Source of the DNA: Bacillus sp. T33-2
Lineage (GTDB): Bacteria > Bacillota > Bacilli > Bacillales > Cytobacillaceae
DNA: 64,000 nt
Assembly (NCBI RefSeq): GCF_002860205.1
Contig: NZ_PGVB01000005.1
Coordinates: 62,001 to 126,000, forward strand
Direction of reading: 5' to 3'
Shown here: positions 53,380 to 61,146 of the stretch, piece by piece
Position numbering within the stretch: position 1 is the stretch's first letter
Layout: each line of letters starts with the position of its first letter
Position numbers and translations under genes: made by a program
Notes under the pieces: generated by a model
Told to the model about the DNA's origin: nothing
The model's input: only the letters and a program-made list of their open reading frames with translations
The model's database searches: none

Positions 53380-54453
53380 TTATCCTTTAGCAGATTGGTT
53401 CATCCGTGGTTTTAGAATGAAAAATAGGACAACTGGAATGAGAAGTTCCACTATGAGCGCGAATAATGGCCACGTTTTATTCAAATTCACCAGCTGGATC
53501 GCATCCTTGAAAAATAAAAAGGCGCAGACATACGCAAGTACCGCACATGGCGTTGTAATGATCCTCGCAGACACATTTGGGATAATCTTTTTAATGCCGA
53601 GGCAGACAAGGTATAAGCTATAAGCAATTTTTGCTATTAGGATGGGCATCCATATCCCGACAAGCGGCAGGTCAAAGCGATCGAGAAAATCTGTTACCTT
53701 TAGCTGACGGACAAGTTCATAAACCGAATAAAACAATCTAGGCATCATATAAGTTCCCAGGGTTAACTGAGAACACAACACTAAAAGAAAAAGCAGGCCC
53801 ACTCCAATTAATAGTGAGAGTAACCCGTATCTGAGCCGAAACTTAATATGGGAGAACAGGAAAAACATGCCTATTACTTCACCTACATAAGAAATGAAAA
53901 ACCAGGCTCCCTTGAGAACACCAGGGAGGTCAACATCCATATAAGGCATTAATAGAGCAACATCAAATTCTCGAAACAAAATAAGTGGCACTAATAACAC
54001 TGCAATGCCCAATATTGGGAAATAAACCTCCGTAAACCTGCCCATGGGCTCTATGCCACCCCGGGCAATAAACCAGACGGCAATTATCAAAAGGGCTGCA
54101 GTTATATAAATAGGTGTACCTGGCAATAAAACAATATGGACAAAATCAACAGCCAGCCTCATATCACGAACAAGTACAAAAAAGAAAAAGATTACGTAAA
54201 TGCCTATGATTATTTTGCCGATGACGGCCATTCTCTCTGTCAGAACATCGAACAGGTTTTTACCGGGAAACCGTGCGGCTATCCTTGACAGAAGTAATAC
54301 TGAAGGAAGTATAAACAATGAAGCAACAATAAGCGCAATGAATGTATGCTGCTTTGCATACGCAGCCGCCTGGGAAGGCACCGTAATAATAGTTGAACTC
54401 AGAATGAACGTAGCGCCTATAAAGATCACCTGGTGATGGGATATTTTATTCAC
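53380..54453 (-). CDS. spore germinant receptor B subunit (GerAB/GerKB type permease)
   Basis: 357 residues, ten helices of the APC-like fold. Opens with KISHHQVIFIGATFILSSTI and has ARFPGKNLFDVL after helix 2, as in GerAB-type proteins, which bind the germinant in the inner spore membrane. Last gene of an A-C-D-B operon. Confidence 0.9.
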   Translation of the reverse strand: MNKISHHQVIFIGATFILSSTIITVPSQAAAYAKQHTFIALIVASLFILPSVLLLSRIAARFPGKNLFDVLTERMAVIGKIIIGIYVIFFFFVLVRDMRLAVDFVHIVLLPGTPIYITAALLIIAVWFIARGGIEPMGRFTEVYFPILGIAVLLVPLILFREFDVALLMPYMDVDLPGVLKGAWFFISYVGEVIGMFFLFSHIKFRLRYGLLSLLIGVGLLFLLVLCSQLTLGTYMMPRLFYSVYELVRQLKVTDFLDRFDLPLVGIWMPILIAKIAYSLYLVCLGIKKIIPNVSARIITTPCAVLAYVCAFLFFKDAIQLVNLNKTWPLFALIVELLIPVVLFFILKPRMNQSAKG

Positions 54454-54465
54454 GAATCAGTCTCC

Positions 54466-54684
54466 TTACGAAATAGGATCAAACGGTTCTAAAAGGGAAT
54501 GGAGCCATTCGGACGGGATAAAATGATTCGGCTCACTCTGAATGTACACCCACAAAGCACCAGAAAACATGAGTATTCCAAGAGTAAACCATCTTGTCGA
54601 TTTCGTAGCTTTTTTTAGGTTTTTCCATTCAAGGAACACGATGAGCGCGATGGCGCAGCCCGAAATCCATATATGTTCAATCAT
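54466..54684 (-). CDS. germinant receptor D subunit, two-helix membrane protein
   Basis: 72 residues from ATG 54684, which lies in the last codons of the C-subunit gene. Two helices (HIWISGCAIALIVFLEW and WFTLGILMFSGALWVYI). Small two-helix D proteins accompany some germinant receptors, such as GerK in B. subtilis, and tune their strength. The position between C and B and the coupling support that role. Confidence 0.7.
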   Translation of the reverse strand: MIEHIWISGCAIALIVFLEWKNLKKATKSTRWFTLGILMFSGALWVYIQSEPNHFIPSEWLHSLLEPFDPIS

Positions 54685-55855
54685 TGACCATATTGCCCTC
54701 TTTTCTGCCCAGCGGAGATAGAAGCGAACCAACATGTTCAATTGAAATATTGGCATCAACTACGACTTTTACGTCTGGGTACCTCTTATTCCAATTGCCG
54801 CCGATTCTATCCCAGACAGCCGGTTCTATGTCACGGATAGTCCTGCCGAAACCAATAATGTCAGCTCTATGTTTTGTTTGAAGCTTCTCTATCGCTTTGC
54901 GTATATCTCCTTCTACTTGACTATTTAGAGTTTTTTCCACAGCCTTGATATTTCTTTCAGTATCTATATCATAATTCGAATCATTTTCGATAACCTCTCC
55001 GAGTCCTTTAACAGAAATTTTCATCGTAATATCGTCAGTCTCAATGACTGGCTTCATATCTACTGTGTATTGGTAAATTGCCGTTACCAATTTCCCCTCG
55101 CCTTCAGGCGGATCAAGGGTATGTTCTGGCTGTCGCGCCTCCCCCATGGCCAGCAAAGCGCCAGTTGCGAGCTCGTCTTTTAAAAACCCGGCCAATTTAT
55201 TATCCTTGAACACGGCCAGGCCCTCCAGTTTGATAAGTTTGCTGTCCTGTTTACTCAAACCCAGATATGGAAGTGAAAGGTCGATCCCCTCACCAATCAT
55301 CAAGTTCACGGCATGCTTGATGGTCCGGGGTTTATTCATGGAATTTACGGCAAGCTCCCGGATAGTCTCAGCAGGAAAATTCTCTGCCGGAACCTGTGCT
55401 TCAAGCACTTTTTTGCCTTCACCTTTGGTTATTACCACTAATGCAGACAATCGGTTTTGGGGAATCCGTCCCAATACATCCATAATAGGTTCCACGCCAG
55501 CGCGTGCCATTTCCTCCCCAATCAACACCACCCGCCGATGGGAAAAATTAAGCTCACGCGAGTTTGCCTCCTGTTGCCGTCTATTGGCATCTCTGATAGT
55601 CTGTCCTTCAGATGATTGCATTAAATAACTTTTCCCGCCGCTTGTGCCTCCTCCCCCCCCTTTGCTGCCTGCTCCTCCAAGCTGCCCCGGCAATGCAATC
55701 TGGATGGTCGCCTGATAATTCTTTCCTCTTTTATCAATGGCGTTTCCCAATACGAATCCAACATCATTCACCTCTTTGCGGTCCCAGCACCCGGACAGGG
55801 CCAAAACAAGGGCAACCGGCAGCAAAAAGCGGATCTTTTTTATATAAAAACTCAT
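54677..55855 (-). CDS. spore germinant receptor C subunit lipoprotein (GerAC type)
   Basis: 392 residues. Lipobox LALSGC puts the lipid on C23, followed by WDRKEVNDVGFVLG, the family hallmark. A glycine-rich stretch (GGAGSKGGGGGTSGG, about 58-72) inserted before RDANRRQQEANSRELNFSH is unusually long. Three-domain Ger(x)C fold. Anchored in the inner spore membrane. Confidence 0.92.
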   Translation of the reverse strand: MSFYIKKIRFLLPVALVLALSGCWDRKEVNDVGFVLGNAIDKRGKNYQATIQIALPGQLGGAGSKGGGGGTSGGKSYLMQSSEGQTIRDANRRQQEANSRELNFSHRRVVLIGEEMARAGVEPIMDVLGRIPQNRLSALVVITKGEGKKVLEAQVPAENFPAETIRELAVNSMNKPRTIKHAVNLMIGEGIDLSLPYLGLSKQDSKLIKLEGLAVFKDNKLAGFLKDELATGALLAMGEARQPEHTLDPPEGEGKLVTAIYQYTVDMKPVIETDDITMKISVKGLGEVIENDSNYDIDTERNIKAVEKTLNSQVEGDIRKAIEKLQTKHRADIIGFGRTIRDIEPAVWDRIGGNWNKRYPDVKVVVDANISIEHVGSLLSPLGRKEGNMVND

Positions 55856-55861
55856 TTGACA

Positions 55862-57445
55862 TCACCCTTCTGATGGGGTAGAAGGATTGTTTTCCTCCTT
55901 CAATCGTTTTAAGTTGCGCCTTGCATAAGTAGACGGACGTGAAAACATCCTCCACCATGGAGCCCTTCCGAGAATATCCTTGACTTCGTTCTTCCTAAAA
56001 GGGGCTATCCCAGAAAAATAAGGGACTCCGAATGAATTCAGCTGGCACAAATGGGTGATCAGCATAGTGGAAAAAATGATCATGCCATATAACCCGAACG
56101 CTGCTGCCATAAACATCATAGGGAATCTCATGAGGCGAACGGCAATGGCAAAATTGAACCTGGGAATCGTAAAAGATGCGATCCCTGTCAACGAAACAAT
56201 GATAACCATTGGCGCTGATACAATGCCTGCTTCGACAGCTGCCTGCCCGATCACCAGTGCTCCGAGAATACTTACCGCTTGCCCAATTGTTTTCGGAAGC
56301 CTCACACTCGCCTCCCTAAGCGCTTCAAAAGCCACCTCCATGATAAGTGCTTCGACAATGGCAGGAAACGGTATCGCTTCCCTTGCAGCCGCAATACTCA
56401 GGATTAAAGTAGAGGGAAGCATATCATGATGGTAAGTCGTGACTGCAATATATAGGGCAGGTGTGAAAAGCGCTACCATGAGGAAAAAATACCGAAGCCA
56501 GCGGATAAAATTCCCTACGTAAAACCTTTCATAATAATCCTCGCTTGCGTGAAGCATCTGCCAGAATGTAATAGGGCCGACGAGAACAAATGGTGTGCCG
56601 TCGACAAAAATAGCAAAGCTCCCTTCAAGCAGCTGGCCTGCAACAGCATCTGGCCGCTCCGTATATTGCATTTGCGGGAAGGGGGAGTATGGATTATCTT
56701 CAATCAGTTCCTCTATGTATCCTGATTCGAGGATACTGTCGATTTTTATTCTCTTTAGCCGTTTCCTTACTTCATCGAGAACATTGCCGGATATGATTCC
56801 TTCTATGTAACAGAGCGCTATATTGGTCTGGGTCTGTTCCCCAAGTACGAATGGTTCCATTTTTAGTTTTGGGGATTTAAGCCTGAATCTGACCAGCGCG
56901 GTATTGGTTCGTAAATTTTCTGTAAAACCTTCCCTTGGCCCCCGTATGGATGCCTCTGTTACAGGTTCCTCCACCCCCCGCCTCGTGCCGCCCCGGGCAG
57001 CAATAAGGAGCGCCTCCTGCATATCATCAACAAATAATGCGGCATTGCCGGATAAAACCAATGTTAGAATATCCTTAAATTTATCCTTCTTTTTGACACT
57101 TGGATAGGACACATTGTTCTCGATGGAACCCGGTAAGTCTTTGCCAGGCGGAACCTTTGTGTATTTATAAATTAAATGCTCAACCACATTATCAGCTATC
57201 GCTTTGGCATCAACCAATCCATCAATATAGATCAAGAACCCCATAATCGACTGGTTTATTGCAATATCCCTGAATACAACATCAGAACAATCTTTAAAAA
57301 GCGCCTTCAGTAAATCCACATTATCTTTAAGGGCAGCGGAAACTTGCTTGTCTATTGAATCAGCAGGATTGGCCTGGCTGAGCAGTTCAGTGTAATCCGA
57401 TTCCTTTTTTTTGCTCTTTTTTCTCATTAGCTGCAGTTTCCTCAT
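55862..57445 (-). CDS. spore germinant receptor A subunit (GerAA type)
   Basis: 527 residues from ATG 57445 (AAGGTTAA upstream). Soluble N-terminal half with DVVFRDIAINQ, then RRGVEEPVTEASIRGPREGFTENLRTN (here split: EEPVTEASIRGPREGF and TNTALVR), followed by about five helices and a C-terminal tail. A subunits form the gated ion channel of the receptor. First gene of the operon A-C-D-B. Confidence 0.93.
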   Translation of the reverse strand: MRKLQLMRKKSKKKESDYTELLSQANPADSIDKQVSAALKDNVDLLKALFKDCSDVVFRDIAINQSIMGFLIYIDGLVDAKAIADNVVEHLIYKYTKVPPGKDLPGSIENNVSYPSVKKKDKFKDILTLVLSGNAALFVDDMQEALLIAARGGTRRGVEEPVTEASIRGPREGFTENLRTNTALVRFRLKSPKLKMEPFVLGEQTQTNIALCYIEGIISGNVLDEVRKRLKRIKIDSILESGYIEELIEDNPYSPFPQMQYTERPDAVAGQLLEGSFAIFVDGTPFVLVGPITFWQMLHASEDYYERFYVGNFIRWLRYFFLMVALFTPALYIAVTTYHHDMLPSTLILSIAAAREAIPFPAIVEALIMEVAFEALREASVRLPKTIGQAVSILGALVIGQAAVEAGIVSAPMVIIVSLTGIASFTIPRFNFAIAVRLMRFPMMFMAAAFGLYGMIIFSTMLITHLCQLNSFGVPYFSGIAPFRKNEVKDILGRAPWWRMFSRPSTYARRNLKRLKEENNPSTPSEG

Positions 57446-57564
57446 TTAACCTTCACATCCCTCAGGTACTGGTCCCACATTAATGTTTCCTTTTCTAGTG
57501 AAAATATGTAATTTATCCAGATAAGGCTAAATGTCTTATGATCCGGTCGTTTGCCCGAAAAAAA

Positions 57565-57598
57565 AAAGAAACCGGTCAGTTGATGATCCGGTTTCTTT
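57565..57598 (-). terminator. terminator after ydjO-like gene
   Basis: AAGAAACCGG/CCGGTTTCTT stem, followed on the minus strand by a ten-base U tract. Confidence 0.8.
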
Positions 57599-57679
57599 GG
57601 CGGCCCAGCCTGTTTGGGCGAGTGTATTCAGTTGTTAAATTGAGGAATAAAACATTAAGCAGATTGCCATGCAGCCTTA

Positions 57680-57883
57680 TCAGCTAATATTCTGGCTATG
57701 ATTATTGACCACTTCCAGAACCTTAGTTGTCTGCTCCATCTCGCTTTTACAGATCGGGCAAGATGGGGTTTCACTGCTTTTAAAATTATCACGGACCCAG
57801 CAGTTGCAGTCGTTTGATGTACATACCCATATTTTCGTTTCTGCAGTTACGATTTCTTCCGGAAGTTTTCTGCCAAATGCCAT
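57680..57883 (-). CDS. ydjO: YdjO-like cold-inducible zinc-ribbon protein
   Basis: 67 residues from ATG 57883 (AGGAGTG upstream). Contains IWVCTSNDCNCWVRDNF and CPICKSEM, two zinc knuckles, closely like B. subtilis YdjO as I recall. Likely a small nucleic-acid or protein-binding zinc ribbon. Confidence 0.85.
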   Translation of the reverse strand: MAFGRKLPEEIVTAETKIWVCTSNDCNCWVRDNFKSSETPSCPICKSEMEQTTKVLEVVNNHSQNIS

Positions 57884-58186
57884 TGCCTCACACTCCTGTC
57901 TACATGTTTTTGTTTGTTCAATGAAATTCATTGAAGCCTAATCAAAGCAATCAATACTGAAAAATGACTTCTAGTTAAGTGTACCACACACTGCCAGATT
58001 TTTCCCAAAGGAACAACCGGCTTTTGAAGCCCCACCAGTTATTATATTGTCAAAAGGGTGATAAACATGTGTGCTTTTTTAAATTCCCCATTCTGAATTT
58101 CGAAACATTACTGTGGTACGCGCCCCCATTGCTGAATACATATAGTACAAGCAGACGACTTTTCGGGGTAAATGGAGGTTAGTATA

Positions 58187-58813
58187 TTGAGTGTTTTTAT
58201 CAGCTATATTTTTCTTGGATTATCACTTGCAGCTCCCATCGGCCCAATCAACGCAGCCCAGATGGATAAAGGAATTAAAAGCGGGTTTCTCCATGCGTGG
58301 TTTCTCGGGCTGGGTGCAGTAACAGCCGATGTTGTCTACATGCTTGCTGTGTACATGGGGGTAGTCCATTTCCTCGAGACTCCGTTTATGCAAACATTCC
58401 TGTGGCTTTTCGGATTTTTTGTGCTCGTCTATACGGGAATCGAAACCCTTCAAAGTGCAGGCAGAATAGAATTCAGCACACAGCGGAGTAATGAATCGCT
58501 AATCAAATCCTTTCTGTCCGGATTTTTTATGTCGATCTCCAACCCATTGACCATCCTGTTTTGGCTTGGAATTTACGGGTCAGTCCTCGCGAGAACAGCT
58601 GCATCCTATGGCACCAGCCAGTTAATTGTATATAGTTCAGCCATCATCCTCGGACTTGTGTTATGGGATGTCGCGATGGCTGGAATCGCAAGCAGCTTCC
58701 GTAAATTGCTGACTTCCCGCCTGTTGGCGCTTATATCTGTCATTTCAGGAGTTTCACTTATCGGGTTTGGGGTCTATTTTGGAATCCAGGCCTTAAAGGT
58801 GCTGATGGGATAG
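58187..58813 (+). CDS. LysE-family amino acid exporter
   Basis: 208 residues from TTG 58187, eight bases after GGAGG; the ATG at 58172 overlaps that site. Six helices; LSLAAPIGPINAAQMDKGIK is the LysE/RhtB signature, and SISNPLTILFWLGIY the second half signature. Exports amino acids or derivatives. Monocistronic. Confidence 0.88.
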   Translation: MSVFISYIFLGLSLAAPIGPINAAQMDKGIKSGFLHAWFLGLGAVTADVVYMLAVYMGVVHFLETPFMQTFLWLFGFFVLVYTGIETLQSAGRIEFSTQRSNESLIKSFLSGFFMSISNPLTILFWLGIYGSVLARTAASYGTSQLIVYSSAIILGLVLWDVAMAGIASSFRKLLTSRLLALISVISGVSLIGFGVYFGIQALKVLMG

Positions 58814-58845
58814 CAAAACCGGTGATGCGATATCAATAAAAAGAG

Positions 58846-58868
58846 GCAGGAGAACTTCCTGCCTTCTT
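58846..58868. terminator. terminator between LysE-type gene and permease gene
   Basis: GGCAGGA/TTCCTGCC stem with four-base loop, short T tract. Confidence 0.6.
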
Positions 58869-60231
58869 ACGCTTCCTGGACATCCAGTTTTTTTTTCCTT
58901 TTCCCCATGAAATGCCGGACAATCAATACCAATCCTATTACCCCGATAAACAATAAACTGATAAAAAAACCGGGACGGCTGTCATTATGCAGCAATGTAC
59001 CACTGACGGCGAGTGCAATTAATGCCATGCCCGTAAACCTTTTTATATGATCGAAGTTTTTCAGCTTTAAAAGCCTGTTGTAGGAGATAAGAATGAAAAA
59101 CCAGTTATACAGCAGCATCAGCCCTGCCGCCGTTGTTAAATACTCAAACAATGTCTCTGGCATGACCAGGGCGAGAATAACGGCTGCAACGAGTCCAGCC
59201 GCTGTCAGTGCGAGTGCAAAATGAGGAACCTTCAGTTTTCCTTTATTCGCGAGGAATCTCGGTGCATCCCCGTCTTTCGCAAGTGTAACCACCATGCTCG
59301 TTACGGCAAACAGAGAGGCGCACATTGTTGAAAAACCGGCTATGATCATCGCCCCATTGAAAGCATGGGGGACAAACGGCAAATGGTATTTCTCGAGAGC
59401 GATGACAAATGGACTTTCCTTTGTGTTAAAAGCATGCCAGGACACCATCAGGACGGCGAGGGAGATCGAAAGCAAGTAAATAGTCGTCAGCACCAGAAGC
59501 ATTACCTTGCCTGCTTTAGATGCATCTTCTTTGTGTCTCAGACGGGTCGCCATGATGCCCATTATTTCGATTCCGCCAAAAGCATAAAAGGCAAAAATCA
59601 GTGCGGACCATAAGCCCATTAAACCTTTTGGCATAAATTCCCCAAACGTGCCTGGAATTCTTGTCGCAGCACCGTCTCCTTTAATGACTCCAAAAATTGC
59701 GAGAAATGCAATGACCAGAAACATAATGATGGCGGCTACTTTGATGACTGCAAATATATCCTCCAGCCGTTCAAATCCTTTTGTGCCGGATAGCACAACA
59801 AGCAGCCCAAGAACGGCAAAGCATGAAGCAAACACCCACATAGGAACGTTGGGAAACCAGAAACGTGCAAAGATGGACAGTGCAGTCAGCTGGCTGCCCA
59901 TAATCAACAATTCTGAACCCCAGTAAATCCATCCGCTGCTAAAGCCCGCCCAGCTGCCGAATGCTTTTTTCGCATATGAACGAAATGAACCCTTTTGTGG
60001 GTCATCGGCTGACAATTTTCCCAGGGCATCAAAAACGAGGTATGTTCCAGTAGCGGCCAGTAAAAAAGCAATTACCACTGAAGGACCCGTCATTTTGATG
60101 GCCAGGCTTGATCCAAGAAAAAAGCCGGTTCCGATGATACATCCGACGCCTATCATTGAAAGCTGCCACCACTTCAGTTTATCTCCTTCATTAGCATTAC
60201 TTTTTGCCTCAGAAGTATGACAATCACTCAT
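58867..60231 (-). CDS. APC-family amino acid permease
   Basis: 454 residues, twelve helices. Opens with the family element WWQLSMIGVGCIIGTGFFLGS (shown here as WQLSMIGVGCIIGTGFFLG). SGWIYWGSELLIMGSQLTAL and FAFYAFGGIEIMGI are typical of the Bacillus YbxG/YdgF group. No regulator adjacent. Ribosome binding site GGGAGTG upstream. Confidence 0.88.
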   Translation of the reverse strand: MSDCHTSEAKSNANEGDKLKWWQLSMIGVGCIIGTGFFLGSSLAIKMTGPSVVIAFLLAATGTYLVFDALGKLSADDPQKGSFRSYAKKAFGSWAGFSSGWIYWGSELLIMGSQLTALSIFARFWFPNVPMWVFASCFAVLGLLVVLSGTKGFERLEDIFAVIKVAAIIMFLVIAFLAIFGVIKGDGAATRIPGTFGEFMPKGLMGLWSALIFAFYAFGGIEIMGIMATRLRHKEDASKAGKVMLLVLTTIYLLSISLAVLMVSWHAFNTKESPFVIALEKYHLPFVPHAFNGAMIIAGFSTMCASLFAVTSMVVTLAKDGDAPRFLANKGKLKVPHFALALTAAGLVAAVILALVMPETLFEYLTTAAGLMLLYNWFFILISYNRLLKLKNFDHIKRFTGMALIALAVSGTLLHNDSRPGFFISLLFIGVIGLVLIVRHFMGKRKKKLDVQEA

Positions 60232-60295
60232 GAAATCACTCCCTTAACTTCTGTCCTATATTGTTCTATTCCAACGGGGGAAATATTCTTTTACA

Positions 60296-60478
60296 TAAAG
60301 AAAACTCGCAGATTGTCGAGCCCCTAAGGGCGAGACAGTGGGGTATTCCAACGGAAAAGTTCCACTCTTTCGTCTGCGATGCTGATGCTTACGAAGCATT
60401 CCTTTATGCACTGATGCTTAGTTCCTAAAATTGTCCCCTACGTTGAGTTTCTCATTGCTGCCAATTTTTCTTTCCTAA
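60296..60478. repeat. dispersed stem-loop repeat, copy B
   Basis: Shares AAGAAAACTCGC-GATTG, CGAG-CC, GACAG, CCTAAAATTGTCCCCTACG and TGCTGCCAATTTTTCTTTCC with copy A at 34268-34393, in the same order, with about 55 extra bases inserted in the middle. Ends are imperfect inverted repeats (GAAAACTCG/TGAGTTTC). Confidence 0.7.
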
Positions 60479-60487
60479 CGTATGAAA

Positions 60488-60513
60488 ATGCCTCCCGGGG
60501 CTCCGGAAGGCAT
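60488..60513 (-). terminator. terminator after dmsB
   Basis: ATGCCTTCCGG/CCGGGAGGCAT stem with four-base loop, TTTTCAT on the minus strand. Confidence 0.65.
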
Positions 60514-60549
60514 CTATTTTTTACTTCTTATTCATCAGTAGTTGATCTA

Positions 60550-61122
60550 TTATAAAGCGTGCCGGTGAGGGCGGATCAGCAGATTTGGACCGGTAATTGA
60601 TGACTTTGGCATGCCCTTTACTTCGCTGACAGTCCCATACTTTTTCCGGAGTTCATCAATGGGGCCAAACTCGATTGCACGCTGCAGACAGGTGGCCACG
60701 CACACTGGTTCTTCGCCTTGGTCCCGCAGGTCAAGGCATGTATCACATTTCGCCATTTTAAAGATTTTTTTATCGAACTGGGGACCTCCGTACGGACATG
60801 CTTCAATACAGAATCTGCTGCCAATGCATTTATCCTGGTCGACAACAACGACGCCGTCTTTCTCCCGTTTTGTGATTGATTTTGTCGGGCAGCTTGGCAG
60901 GCAGGCTGGCGATGCGCAATGATTGCATGAAATCGAAAAATAGTAGGATTTAAGCTCGGGTACGATTGCTGATCCCTGCTGGCTGTACCCGCCTTCTTCA
61001 TAAGAATACACCCGTCGGAAATTCACTCCCACGTCCAGGTCATTTTTATCCTTGCAGGCGACTGAACAGGCTTTACAACCGGAACAGCGGCTCTGGTCTA
61101 TGAAAAATCCCATTTGTGCCAT
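60550..61122 (-). CDS. dmsB: DMSO reductase-type Fe-S electron transfer subunit DmsB
   Basis: 190 residues from ATG 61122. Four [4Fe-4S] cysteine sets: CSGCKACSVACKD, CNHCASPACLPSCP, CIGSRFCIEACPYGGP and CDTCLDLRDQGEEPVCVATC. The third set reads C-x2-S-x2-C instead of C-x2-C-x2-C, counting CIGSRFC, so this cluster has unusual spacing. Carries electrons to DmsA. It begins 24 bases after dmsA and ends without a dmsC membrane anchor. Confidence 0.92.
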   Translation of the reverse strand: MAQMGFFIDQSRCSGCKACSVACKDKNDLDVGVNFRRVYSYEEGGYSQQGSAIVPELKSYYFSISCNHCASPACLPSCPTKSITKREKDGVVVVDQDKCIGSRFCIEACPYGGPQFDKKIFKMAKCDTCLDLRDQGEEPVCVATCLQRAIEFGPIDELRKKYGTVSEVKGMPKSSITGPNLLIRPHRHAL

Positions 61123-61146
61123 TTCAACCACACCTTCCACATTTCA

